Below are positions 10,957 to 22,563 of a stretch of 64,000 bases of DNA, piece after piece. The stretch comes from Acanthochromis polyacanthus (taxonomy: Eukaryota; Chordata; Actinopteri; Pomacentridae), in assembly GCF_021347895.1 (NCBI RefSeq), contig NC_067120.1, forward strand, positions 14,059,361-14,123,360, read 5' to 3'. The first letter of the stretch is position 1; every line of letters starts with the position of its first letter. The position numbers were made by a program, and so were the translations under genes. The notes beneath the pieces were generated by a model that saw only the letters and a program-made list of their open reading frames with translations, had not been told where the DNA came from and did not search any database.

Positions 10957-12940
10957 ATGTGGATGCTCTTCGTCTTGGGTGCCTTGCTGGGGGCGGTGGC
11001 CTCGGAGGAGACGCCCACCACGAGGAGCTCTCCGCAGCTTCAGGCCCTCCACTGCCCGCCCTGCGAGAGGATCCACTGCTCCTCCAGGAGGGTGCTGAAG
11101 CTCCGGTGTAAAGGCGGCGTCACGACGGGCGTCTGCGGCTGCTGCCCGGTGTGTGCCAGGACCGAGGGGGAGACCTGCGGAGGAACCTGGGACTACCTGG
11201 GGAAGTGTGACGAGGGGCTGGTGTGTGTTCATGAGGACTCAGCAGATGACAAACCAGACGCAGAGCGCAAAGGGACCTGCAAAGCGGGTGAGATTAGAGT
11301 TTACACCCTCAATTAAAAACACCAGATGGCATCTTATCACTGATGAACATGATGCATCGGAGTCAGGAAAATGTCTTAAAAACTTGGGAAAAGATGCAGC
11401 AATGTCCTACGTTTGCATTCAGAAATATATTAATGTGCACTACCAGTCAAAAGTGTGAACACATTTTATACATTTTTAGATTCACCCTGAAGACATCCAA
11501 ACTATAAAATAATGGAATTATGTTGTAAACAAAGTGTTAATCTGCAATGTAGAAAATAATGCAGATAAATAAAAAGCACTGAATGAGAGGGTGTGTCCAA
11601 ACCTTTGACTGGTAGTGCACATTATAAATACTGTCAGAAATAATTTAGTCATTTTGTGTTAATTCACTGATTTAATAACTCTCATAGTAAAAAATCATCT
11701 GTCTTGAAAAACGTGGAAATGCATGCAGCAATGTTTGAATTTTGCATTAAAAAGTCAATAAGTCCAAAATGTATGATGAGAAATAACTGTGTCAGAATTC
11801 TGTATGACTTAACTGATTTCTAAAGACTTGAAGCAATGCATTGTAGGTTTTCTCAGTTAAATTTTGATCTGCAAAATAACAAAAAGAAGCAATATTTCAG
11901 TCTACAATGTGGTGGAACTCTCTTCAAAACAGAATGCAATTATCATTTGCACTACTGTCTTTATATATTCCTTCCTAGCTGCAAATTTCTGTATATATTT
12001 TGTTATATTTATTTATTTATGTTCCTTTTTCCATAGTTTATTTCTTATTATTCTTTTCCATATTCCTAGGGTGACAACAACGGCCGAAACCAAATTCCTT
12101 GCATGTTGTGAACGTATTTGTCCATTAAAGCTGATTCTGAACAAATTTACTTAGCTGCATTTCATCACGGCTGCGCGCTGTAGTGGGAACGGTGCCAATG
12201 TGGTAAATGTAGTTTATGAGCTGTGAAGACTGATAGCGTGGTCAAGGCTTCCTTTGATTCAAAGGTTTCTGCTCGCAGTTAAGCCACGATTACCCCTCTT
12301 ATCTGTCCGTGACGAAGAGACGTGTCGCCGTTGTTGATACGGTATCTGACGTCCTACGACAGGTTTTGCTGCTGCTCAGGAGATGTGCACAGAAAAATCC
12401 TTTAACTTGTGTTTGATGCAGTGATCGAGACGCTGAATCCAGAAAGCTGCCAGCCAGAGTGCACCAGGGAGTACTGTCAGGCCAACCCCACTGAAATCTG
12501 CTCTGCCAGGTGAGTACATTTACTAAAGCTCACTTTTTCTGTCTTCATACCTTGTGTGTGGCATTTTTACAGCAATCTGAATTTCCTTTGCTGTTCAGAT
12601 CCGTGTCTCTGGAGGGGAAAGCCTGCCAGGGCTCCTGCCAGCACACCTCCTGTTCAAGCTGTTTGCTGCTGAAGCCCCCGTCGTGCCCACAAACCTGCAG
12701 CCCGTCCGACTCTACCTGCCTGCAGCAGTTTGGGAAGTGTGTCCACAACCACCTGAAAGCAGCTCCCAACCATGTGTGTAACAGCAGCCTGCAGGTACGA
12801 CCAACTATGACCAACAAATACACACATTGCTTTAATTACTGCTCTTCCAATCCAACGCCGTACGTCTTTTGTGTCTGCAGAGTCACAGCGAGGGACATTT
12901 TCGGTGTTTGGTCCCAGACTGTCCAAACTCAGCAAAGTAA
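10957..12940 (+). CDS. Secreted cysteine-rich protein with IGFBP N-terminal domain
   Basis: Four exons, 10957..11287, 12422..12509, 12599..12794 and 12881..12940, join in frame to 224 residues. Residues 1-16 form a signal peptide (MWMLFVLGALLGAVA), so the product is secreted. Residues ~32-110 carry the IGFBP-type pattern: CPPCERIHC, then VCGCCPVCAR (the family's GCGCCxxC motif), then GETCGG and GLVCVH. The remainder is an unusual cysteine-dense tail including CQPECTREYCQ, CQGSCQHTSCSSC and CPQTCSPSDSTC, ending FRCLVPDCPNSAK. It lacks a thyroglobulin type-1 module, so it is not a classical IGFBP; it is closer in layout to single-IGFBP-domain proteins such as ESM1- or CRIM1-like ones. I do not recognise a precise name. 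Growth-factor binding is plausible by family only. All splice sites are GT-AG and phases agree. Confidence 0.85.
11432..11623. mobile_element. Tc1/mariner-type MITE in intron 1
   Basis: Terminal inverted repeats AATGTGCACTACCAGTCAAA and its complement (TTTGACTGGTAGTGCACATT) bound a ~190-base element with no coding capacity. The motif with CCAAACCTTTGACTGGTAGTG is a familiar fish Tc1-type terminus. Confidence 0.85.
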
Positions 12941-13114
12941 TTCCTTGTTGTGTGAGGAGCAGAAACCAAGAGGAGCTCATGTAGCAAAATGTCAAAAGGC
13001 AGCTATTTTTGGACTTTGTGAATATCTTAAATACTTTATCTGACAATCACATTTTCTATGCAGTGTGAAGTTGAATAAGAACGTGAAATTAATTGTATTT
13101 TGAAATTTTTGAGA

Positions 13115-13120
13115 AATAAA
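13115..13120 (+). terminator. Poly(A) signal of the IGFBP-domain gene
   Basis: AATAAA 175 bases after the stop codon, followed by a GT-rich stretch (CTGTCTGTTTG). It gives a short 3' UTR. Confidence 0.8.
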
Positions 13121-13283
13121 ATTCTGTAAACTACACTGTCTGTTTGCATTTATTTAGTGGGGATGATCAGGTTGGATTTGCAGGATTTTTACGTTTCAGT
13201 TCATGCTGCTCTTTCCTGTTTTATGTGAAATGATTTCGAGTTAGTTGATATGATGTCAACATGTGTAACCAACCTGCTCTTAA

Positions 13284-13585
13284 CCCTCGTATTGTCCTGC
13301 GGGTCAAAATTTATGCGAATGTTCTTAAAGAAAATATTAAAAGTTTCAGTGATATATGTAATCACTCGATATTTTAAGGATTTTTTACTCATTTAAAAAA
13401 AATCAATAATTTTCTTACCAATTTTTTTTTTAAATAAAACTTTTAAGGAATTATTGGAATTTTCTTCCTGAAGGTTTTGCAAATTTTCAGAAATTTGGGG
13501 GGAATTTTTTTGCTGAATTTTTGAATTTTTTTCGGACGAGGAAACAATATTTTTTTGGTGCCCGTAAATGAGGACAACAGGCGGG
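13284..13585. mobile_element. piggyBac-like MITE, complete, flanked by TTAA
   Basis: A 302-base element with ends CCCTCGTATTGTC and GACAACAGGCGGG, exactly flanked by TTAA at 13280-13283 and 13586-13589. TTAA duplication and CCC termini are the hallmark of piggyBac-class transposition. It has no coding sequence. Relatives lie at 8028-8615, 26304 and 51323. Confidence 0.85.
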
Positions 13586-13620
13586 TTAATTAGTTTGACT
13601 TTAAAGTCTCACTACAGATG

Positions 13621-15250
13621 TACAGTGGGTACAGAAAGTATTCAGACCCCTTGAAATTTTCACTCTCTGTCATTGCAGCCATTTGCCAAAATTAAAAAGT
13701 TCATTTTATTTCTCATTAATGTACACTCAGCACCCCATCTTGACAGAAAAAAACAGAAATGTAGAAATTTTTGCAAATTTATTAAAAAAGAAAAACTGAA
13801 ATATCACATGGTCAAAAGTATTCAGACCCTGTGCTCAGTATTGAGTAGAAGCACCCTTTTCAGCTGGTACAGCCATGAGTCTTCTTGGGATTGATGCAGC
13901 AAGTTTTTCACACCTGGATTTGGGGATCCTCTGCCATTCTTCCTTGCTGATCCTCTCCAGTTCTGTCAGGTTGGATGGTGAACGTTGGTGGACAGACATT
14001 TTGAGGTCTCCCCAGAGATGCTCAATTGGGTTTAGGTCAGGGCTCTGGCTGGGCCAGTCAAGAACGGTCACAGAGTTGTTCTGAAGCCACTCCTTTGTTA
14101 TTTTAGCTGTGTGCTTAGGATCATTGTCCTGTTGAAAGGTGAACCTTCGGCCCAGTCTGAGGTCCTGAGCACTCTGGAAGAGGTTTTCCTCCAGGATATC
14201 TCTGTACTTGGCCGCATTCATCCTTCCTTCAATTGCAACCAGTCGTCCTGTCCCTGCAGCTGAAAAACACCCCCACAACATGATGCTCCCACCACCATGT
14301 TTCACTGTAGGGATTGTATTGGGCAGGTGATGAGCAGTGCCTGGTTTTCTCCACACATACCGCTTAGAACTAACACCAAAAAGTTCAGTCTTGGTCTCAT
14401 CAGACCAGAGAATCTTATTTCTCATAGTCTGGGAGTCATTCGTGTGTTTTTTGGCAAACTCTATGCGGGCTTTCATGTGTCTTGCACTGAGGAGAGGCTT
14501 CCATCGGGCCACTCTGCCATAAAGCCCCGACTGGTGGAGGGCTGCAGTGATAGCTGACTTTGTGGAACTTTCTCCTATCTCCCGACTGCATCTCTGGAGC
14601 TCAGCCACAGTGATCTTTGGGTTCTTCTTTACCTCTCTCACCAAGGCTCTTCTCCCACCATTGCTCAGTTTGGCTGGACGGCCAGGTCTAGGAAGAGTTG
14701 TGGTGGTCCCAAACTTCTTCCATTTGAGCATTATGGAGGCCACTGTGCTCTTAGGAACCTTGAGTGCTGCAGAAATTCTTTTGTAACCTTGACCAGATCT
14801 GTGCCTTGCCACAATTCTGTCTCTGAGCTCCTAGGGCAGTTCCTTCCACCTCATGATTCTCATTTGCTCTGACATGCACTGTGAGCTGTAAGGTCTTATA
14901 TAGACAGGTGTGTGCCTTTCCTAATCAAGTCCAATCAGTTTAATTAAACACAGCTGGACTCCAATAAAGAAGCAGAACCATCTCGAGGAGGATCAGAAGA
15001 AATGGACAGCATGTGAGTTAAATATGAATGTGGCTGCAAAGGGTCTGAATACTTCTGACCATGTGATATTTCAGTTTTTCTTTTTTAATTAATATGCAAA
15101 AAATTCTACATTTCTGTTTTTTTTCTGTCAAGATGGGGTGCTGAGTGTACATTAATGAGAAATAAAACGAACTTTTTTGATTTTGGCAAATGGCTGCAAT
15201 GACAGAGTGAAAAAACTGAAGGGGTCTGAATACTTTCTGTACCCACTGTA
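13621..15250 (-). mobile_element. Full-length Tc1-like transposon
   Basis: 1630 bases bounded by inverted repeats starting TACAGTGGGTACAGAAAG and ending in its complement, with the TA target at both ends. The inner ~80 bases of each end also match as inverted repeats. The transposase lies on the minus strand. The copy is young-looking but not intact (see the transposase entry). It inserted 35 bases from the neighbouring MITE. Confidence 0.95.
13835..14854 (-). pseudogene. Tc1 transposase with nonsense codon 8
   Basis: The DD34E transposase spans 340 codons including the stop, the usual length. It has a helix-turn-helix region (GYKRISAALKVPKSTVASI), the catalytic motifs ILWSDETK, FTFQQDNDPKHTA and DLNPIEHLWGDLK (34 residues between the second Asp and the Glu), and the glycine-rich GGGSIMLWG box. 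The natural ATG is at 14854-14852, but codon 8 is TAG (14833-14831). The next 20 codons contain no ATG, so translation could only restart inside the DNA-binding domain. No frameshift is seen. The element is therefore probably non-autonomous now, although the rest of the reading frame is open. Confidence 0.92.
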
Positions 15251-17320
15251 CTAACACCTATTTAAACTAATCCCATGTTGTATTGGGAGTCAGTTAAAGG
15301 TCATTCATAAAACAATTTCACTAATGACCAGCATGATGTCGGATCCAGTTTTTTGTCAAACCTGAGGTGAGGCTCTACAGATGCTGCATCTTTGATCCTT
15401 CCGCCGCTTCGGCTGACACTGAAATCACTCAGCAACTACTGGATGGGTTGCTGATAAATGCAGTCCAGACACACGTTAATGTTTGTAATACTTTGGCTCG
15501 TGACCAAAATCTGGTAGCATTTCCATTAACCTCTGCCGTGCTTCTCGTTTACAGCTTAGAGTCGGTGCATATATTTGCATGTAAACGCACAAAATTAAGA
15601 CGGTAAACATTATCTCTGACTGCAGACTTCTCTTAAGTTTAGCCCACTGTCTTTATAGCGAGCACTGGATCATGAATGAATTGCTGCAGAAGCAAGATTT
15701 TAAAAAGCAAATGTAGCTTTAGGCAGAGCAAGGAAGTGGAATAATGCAGGCGAAGAATGTAGTGAATTAAAGTGTGAAATCGGAGCTGCCGCCGTCTTTT
15801 CTGATTCAATTTGGTCACTTTTCTGGTTGGCAAGTGAGTCCCCTCTACCATCGCTGCCCCTCTGACAGTTGATGGTTATTGAATAACAGACAGTTTATGA
15901 GGCAGCAATAATGAAGCTTGTACAGAAAGGGAATAAAGCAACAATGGGCAGTTTGTTCTCTGGCCTTCAAATGCCAGTCCTTTCTGAAGAACAGAAGCTG
16001 TTTATCTGGCAGATTTCGCAAGATGGAATTTGTTTTTAAACCAAACCAAGGCCTGCATGTTCTTTCATCTTATTTTAACTTGTCGGTCTGTGAATATTAA
16101 ATAACGCCAGGTGTTTAACCAAACTACAGAGAAGTAAAGAACGTTTTTAAGTAGACAAACCCACTGGAGAATAATTTGTAAAGAACTGACTTTGCTGACA
16201 GTGTTGGACAATAATTTAATTGGGGGGAAATGAAATCCCAGTTTAAAAAAAAGAAAAATCTGTCTAAAATGCGTACTTTGATGACATGCACCATCAAATT
16301 TAGATTTTTAATTTCATATTTTTTCTTGTTTGTGTGAAATCTAAATCAACCACTCTTTCATTCATGTAAATATCTCCTGTTACATTGCAGCCACAACAGA
16401 AAAAAATACCCAAATTCTCCTGCTTTTGCACATTTCATGAGCTGGTAACTGTGAATACACATCAGCATATCAGCTAACTATTAGGACGACAAGATCTGTC
16501 ACCAAAGCGGGCCGCCTCGGTTATCAATCCATATATCCGTCTGACTTTTTTTTTTACTGATAAAAACAGCAGATAACAGAGGACCGTCTGTGTGCCAGCT
16601 GTAATAAATGTGCCCCTGACTGAGGTAACCCACGTTAACGTTTGAATAAAACACAAAACCCGAGAACAATAGAAAAGTACAAGAGAATACTACAAAAGAG
16701 TGACCTCCCTCACATGCATGAAAGTGTATCTTTTAAAGAGTGTTATTTTATTTGTGTTGAAAAATTCTCATAAATGTTACAAAGTTTTTGTCAATAAGAG
16801 GATTCACCTCTTATTTTTCCCTTTACTGCTGTGAACAAATTAAAGTATACCTGAAATTACACTTTTTGCACTTACTAAAGGTTTTTCCTTATGTCTGAAC
16901 TCTTGCTTGTGTTGTACGTCGCTTTGGACAAAAGCATCTGCTAAATGAAATTGTAGAATTGTAGACAACAAATAAGGATGTTAATGGCATTTCTTTTCAT
17001 TTATTTGCATTTCACAGCGCCTCTTTCTTCCTGTATTTCCTAAAAGAATTTAAAAAAATAAAGCAAACATGAAACAAATTAAATCATGAGGTTGAAAAAG
17101 GTCCTGATTTATTTATTTTTTCCAAAAAAACACTAAGTGATACAATTAAAAAAAGAAGCATTCAAAGTGGAATTTTAGCTTAGTGTCTGCTGATACTTAC
17201 TTAGTCGCTGATATTAACGAGTCAGTACAGTCAGTGAATGCACCACAAAAGGAAATCAAGCAGATGCTCGATCCAGCAAATCGACGCCGTGCAACTATTT
17301 AAACAAGACGATTGTGATGT
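15251..17320. other. Intergenic stretch, no gene seen
   Basis: AT-rich sequence between the Tc1 element and the 3' end of parp16. Apart from a short SINE tail at 16909-16955 I see no exon, RNA gene or clear regulatory block. Confidence 0.5.
16909..16955 (+). repeat. SINE 3' tail (TTGGA.AAAAGC.TCTGCTAAATG)
   Basis: GTCGCTTTGGACAAAAGC followed by TCTGCTAAATG is the conserved 3' end shared by a widespread class of fish tRNA-derived SINEs. Only the tail is present here; a full copy is at 30893-31062. Confidence 0.75.
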
Positions 17321-17326
17321 GCAGCT

Positions 17327-17332
17327 TTTATT
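17327..17332 (-). terminator. parp16: Candidate poly(A) signal of parp16
   Basis: AATAAA on the minus strand, about 330 bases after the parp16 stop. A further one lies at 17109-17114, so a longer 3' UTR is possible. Confidence 0.55.
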
Positions 17333-17663
17333 TCTCCCACTTTGGTTAGTAAAACTGTATCCCCAGAGGACTAAAACCACACAGCAGCAGAGATTAGCCG
17401 CAAAACACGGCGTTTACCGAGAAAACGTTGCATAACATTCTTAAAACGCACAAAGGTCGTGTTATACATCTCAACTAAATGAAAACAGGATTGAAAAGAT
17501 ACGCTATCACGGAATAACGGTAATTATACAAACAAAGAAAAGAACTACAGTGAGAGAAAACAGTATAAAGGTGCATAAAAGTGTGTTTTTGCTCGGGCCT
17601 CCAGTCAATCAGTGATCAGGAAGGCACCGTGGATAAGAAACATCCAGGCCGTCTGTCGTGTTG

Positions 17664-20600
17664 TCACCTGAATAATCGGTTCCAAAAGGAGACGAAGGTG
17701 GTGGAGTTCAAGGCACCGATGAGTACGAGCAGCAGAAGGTAGAGGCTCATCATGACGGCAAAATGTGTGCGGGAATGTCTGATGGAGAAAAACACAGAAG
17801 AGCCACGATTACACGCACAGAACTGAATGTGAAAACAGAGCCATAGTTTAACACTGCTATTTCACGTTTAGTATATGCTGGAATAAAATATGGAATTAAG
17901 ATGATACTATATCATTACATAAACCTTTTTTGTATTCTGAAATAAGTTTGATTTATTTGTATTAAAGCTGTATGACATCTGCGGCATTTGTGCCAGTAGA
18001 TAAGTACTGATGAGATTATTTAATGAGTGATTGTGATGTTTTCTGTTGTGTAATGCTTTTTATGTTCATTGTATAAATTATTTCTTTTATATGGTATTAT
18101 ATTATTATTGTAATGGTCCTTAAATGCATCGGTGCTTATGTAAAGTCTTTATTACTGATTTTCGTTATAACTGTGTTTTGCTGAAGTCCATTTAAGTTCC
18201 TGCAATATACAAAAATCTTACAAATAATCAATTGGCTGATAAAAGGTGTGTGCACAGTTCCTACCAGACGGGTTCACAAAAGCCTGAAGCTCCTCAGTGT
18301 TTTAGCATGTACTTGGCTGCAGCTTTTTCATCATTTCCATCCTTTACACACAAGTCAGCTACACAACAGCAGCTGCATAAGATTGTCCATGTTTTCACTC
18401 ACTATTTAATGTTTGATACATAAAAGACTCACTAGAAGACAAGGACAGACATCTGTTGATGCGTTTCAGACACGATTCGGATGAATCACTGACACATAAT
18501 CATGCGCTGGATATTTTTAATTATCTACGTCAAACAAACGGCTAAAAACCTGCACCACATTTGAGGCTATGGACACCAAAAAGCTACGATTTTAGGATAA
18601 GTACAGTGGCTCCTCGTCTATCTCTGAGGTTACACTCCAGATCCTATGATAGACGAAAATCTGCAAAGTAGCAACCACATTTATTTTAGGATTTATATAT
18701 ATTTTAAGACTTTATAAACCCTCGCAACACTCTTATAAAACGTTCCCACACTCGTAAAAACACTTCCTATGCTCTTAAACATTTTCTACATTCTAAAACC
18801 TAGGTAATTTTAACAACATACACAATTCTATATGGGTATTCACTAGAGAATATACTACAACTTAAATGATGAAGATGATGATGAATTAGCTGTGCAGCAG
18901 TGATGACGATGACATGAATGTACTGCACAGTGAGAACAGACAAGACGAGATGCTGAACGCTGTTATATATGAGAGATGGAAGAGACTGATGTTACGGTCA
19001 CTTTTATTTTGATTTAATATTCTTTCAATATGTTTTCATTATTGTTTTTTTATATTTTTATATTATTTTTCATCTTTAGGCCTGAAAATGCTTCTTTTAC
19101 CGCAAAATAATTAAAATAATACATCTATAAAAGTACCTATATACCTCAAAATTCTGCTGTATAGCGAAAAATTTGTGACATAGTGAGACCGCGAAACAGG
19201 AACTGCGATATGGCGAGGAACCACTGTACACTTAATTTTAACTGCCATATCTGTCCACAAAAAGAAAACAAAGCTGCATAAGAAGAACCTATGTGAACGG
19301 AACTTCATTTTATTTCTAACAATACAGATAAACGCTGTGCTAATACATTTACAGTTTAGACAGAGCAGCTCAAGTCTCAATATGGTTACTTTTGGTGTTT
19401 TAACAATAACCGCTGCTGTTCAGAGTGGGGGATGGGTTACTGTTCAGTTGGGACATTTAAGGGGTATTATCCTCAACATTTTCATTTTTCTTTTGAGAAA
19501 AACCAGACAGGCCACACCGTTTGATGGTCTGTATCAGTCCATGTAATGTACAGTTTTTGTAGTCTATATTTTGGTAATTTTATAGTGTACTTAAAAGAAA
19601 GTATAGCACAACGGCTCCTTTCTAATTCTTATGGTTCGGAATTCACCAACCACCACTGGTGTGAACGATCAAATCACAGACTGTCCACGTGTTCCGCTTC
19701 AGAGACTTTATTGACAAAGTCCAACTAGGTGTACAGAATGCCGTATGTGTGTGTCATACGGATCCTGTGGGGCTTCATGGGATGCCCCTGTCCATAGTAA
19801 TAATTTCCAACATCACCGTCATAGTAGTAGCAAACTTTTTTCTTTGTTCCTTGGGAAGTAAGCGCCATTTTTAGTCCTTTTTGGCTGGCTTTCTCCGCAC
19901 GCACACACACACGGCAGGAGACAACAGCGACAAGAGGCGGAGAGTTTGTATCGCGGACCGTATTCTTTCAATTGACGCACACAACAGCATGTACACAGAG
20001 CGACGAGAAGCTAACGAGTTGAACACCGTCTTCTCAACTGCACCAGGGCTGGAGCATACCAACTTAGACGGGGTGGAATGTATCACTCCAAATGGAGGGG
20101 TGCAACAGTCAAGAATTGTTCGCCTTTGTTACAGTACTATATAGTGTAGTGTAAAATTTACAGTTGAGAAATTGTACAGTGCTAAAAACCCGCTGATTCA
20201 CAGTGTAGTGGGCTGTAGAGTGGGCGAGCAAAAAATCTGAACACAGCTAAGGTCCCACCGAGGGGAGTCTTACCTGGACAGGTTCCTCCTCTGAGAGTAA
20301 ACAAGCAGGTACTTGACTCTTAAAAGCTGATTGTTGGTGACTATAAAGTATTTCTGTGGTACATCTCCTCCTTCACTGTTCTTTGCCCTTGAGCGCTGCC
20401 GGTCGATGATTTCAGAATCTGAAATGAAAAATGAGCGCTTTAGTAATATGATATAAGCCTCAGTGTCACAGGATTCATAATCTGTGGGACTCCGTGTGTC
20501 CAGAGAGTCACCCGGTTAAACCCACCTTTTTTCTTCACCTGGCACTTCACATCTGGATGATCTATGACTTCACACAAGGCCACACAGCTGAGTTGTGGAC

Positions 20601-22563
20601 CCAGGATACTTTCTCGCCAGCTGCTGCTGTGAGGACTGTAGAGGACAGCCATGCTGAGGTCGCTGGTGAGGTAGGTCCCCTCTCCAAACACTGAGGTCTA
20701 CACAGGCAAAAAATGCAATCAGATGTTAGTTTTCATGTCAGACAAACCAAGTGGGCAGCTCTGATTTCCACTCCAGTCACCATCGATAAACGGTAACAAC
20801 CTTTAACAAGATTTTTTTTAAAAATCTATTATATCAGGTCGACAAAGAGCAGCATCTTTATTTTTCAGTGTACTGACAAAGCTGCTGATGACCTTGTTGA
20901 GGTGACAGTGCAGCCCGTTGTGAATGATTGAGTGAAAGTTCTCCAGACGGCTCCCGTGGAATGCATAGAAAACATCTCGTCCTTCTCTCGTCCTCTCAAA
21001 CCTGGCATTCATCTGATCTGAGTACTCCAGCTCAAAAAGGAAGTTGGGCACCGGCGCAGAGATCCCTTCATTTTCTGTCAGGTTACAGAGCTTGGCATAC
21101 TAAAGAAGATTAAAAAAAACACACCGTAAACAAAAAAAAGCAAGCAAAAGAAGACAGTGTGGTTTATGTATTTATGTCTGTAGCAGTGTACCTCATCTTT
21201 CTGTAGCGTCTTCACAGCAAAGCTCTTTGAAGACAGAATCCAGTGTGTGAGAGCCAAATGCTGATCTCCTTCTCTGGGTCGTAGCCTCACCAACTCTCTC
21301 ACACCAGGCAATGAGCTCACATCTGCCAACTACATAACAACACAATTTATTAAAATCATATTTACACAACCACGGTCACACCTGACAGGAGTGCTTCTTG
21401 TTTTCTCTTTTACTCCTTGGACCAAGTGTCTCTGACAGGAAGTTGTCATTTCTTAATCTATGCCATCACAATTTTGGAATGACTTTATTTACCAAAACAC
21501 CCAAAGATACAACTCTGTACAATGTCAATAAAAACGTAGTCACCACATTTAGCTCTGACATTTTTTTGATCAAATTTTCCCTGAAATTACAATATGATAA
21601 CCAGATTCTGCCTTTAATTTCTCACAGTAATAACAGCTTGGGGTTGATAAAGCTGACAACAGCACCTCATCATGACTGATGAGTTGTTAAAGTGAGCCAC
21701 CAAGACATAATAAAATCTCGACTCATTGTATGACTCCTAATCTTCTGCCAAAGCAAGAGCAAAGACGGTCGTATGGTTTTGGTGTCATTTGTCTATCTGC
21801 AAGACTACAAAAAAATTAGCAAGCAGATGTACATGAAACTGATGAGGAGATGGAGCATGGGCAAAGGAAAAACTCATGAAATTCTGCTGCAGATCTGGAT
21901 CCCTTTCTTTAAAGCATCAACATATCAGGTTGGCTTTGGCAGACGACTGTGTTCTCCTAGTGCTCTTCCAGTCTGTATCTGCATTGCTAATGTAAATACA
22001 GTTGGGTTTGCATGTATTTTAGACACTCCTCATCTAAATGTACTGACTATATCTTGAAACCATTTGTGTGGCTACTTCACCTACCTATTACACAATCTGT
22101 AAAGACATGGTAATACTCTGAATCTGTATTATTTATAATGTCTCACAGTGTTGTCATTCTGTTTTCTTAACTAACTCACAGCGATCTTTAACAGTGCTTT
22201 ACTGCCACCAAGTGTATGCGTACATTGCCAACTCCAAACTCAAGGTGTGCATGTGCATTCTTTCTAAACAGGAGGTGATAATGTCTATAACTAAGGCACC
22301 TATAATAGTGATTATGTTTGACATGTAAGCATAGCTGCTACAATAAGAGGTCTGATCGTCACTATAGCTCTTACCAACTCCTCAAAGTCCTTATTGTCAC
22401 CGCTTATGTATCGAGGAGGGAAGGGTCTGAGCAGAGAGTCCCTCTTGTAGTTCTGTGCAGCAGCAACAAACAGGCTGCAGCGGAGGTCTGCTGCTACCGG
22501 GTCTCTGTGCAGACAGGAGCACACCAGCTCTCTGACGGCTTCAGGTGGCAGCGGCGGCTGCAT
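17664..22563 (-). CDS. parp16: Mono-ADP-ribosyltransferase PARP16
   Basis: Tail-anchored ER enzyme that transfers single ADP-ribose units and, in mammals, acts in the unfolded protein response. Coding exons 22375..22563, 21192..21329, 20893..21099, 20526..20697, 20274..20418 and 17664..17778 join in frame to 321 residues (human about 322). The N-terminal helical domain includes [19 protein letters not shown]. The ART core has [20 protein letters not shown] (His157) and [13 protein letters not shown] (Tyr187), then [18 protein letters not shown] and [20 protein letters not shown]. The last exon encodes one hydrophobic anchor ([18 protein letters not shown]) with a short basic end. An acceptor eight bases before the ATG shows that a non-coding first exon lies further upstream (higher coordinates), not located. 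The final intron is long (2.5 kb) and repeat-filled. Confidence 0.96.
18604..19226. mobile_element. Tigger/pogo-like deletion derivative
   Basis: Ends CAGTGGCTCCTCG and CGAGGAACCACTG are inverted repeats, each next to the TA target. The interior carries the phrases usual for fish Tigger elements (CCTCGTCTATC..., AATCTGCAAAGTAG). A short open stretch around 18871-18900 reads [11 protein letters not shown] then stop, resembling an acidic transposase C-terminus, so this seems to be an internally deleted copy. It lies in the last intron of parp16. Confidence 0.75.
19725..19868 (-). pseudogene. hdac1: Intronless fragment of hdac1 (5' part)
   Basis: The minus strand reads [18 protein letters not shown] followed directly by [20 protein letters not shown] and THT, which is the N-terminus of histone deacetylase 1. 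In vertebrate HDAC1 these residues come from two exons, as I recall, so their fusion shows an RNA-derived copy. After residue 41 the frame has a deletion (TYGILYT then stop; the gene normally continues with LLLNYGLY) and then unrelated sequence with AATAAA. About 240 bases upstream of the ATG (to ~20107) may be copied 5' UTR or element sequence. Only the non-catalytic start of the enzyme is present, so this cannot be a working deacetylase. It lies inside a parp16 intron on the same strand. Confidence 0.85.

Noticed and set aside
12510..13043. 177-codon open frame in the IGFBP-domain gene
   Set aside because: It reads through two introns; the splice sites and cysteine pattern support the spliced model instead.
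19660..20107. Solo LTR containing the hdac1 fragment
   Set aside because: The TG...CA bounds and AATAAA are suggestive, but the flanks show no 4-6 base target duplication (ACTGG versus GTCAA), so I did not annotate it as an LTR.
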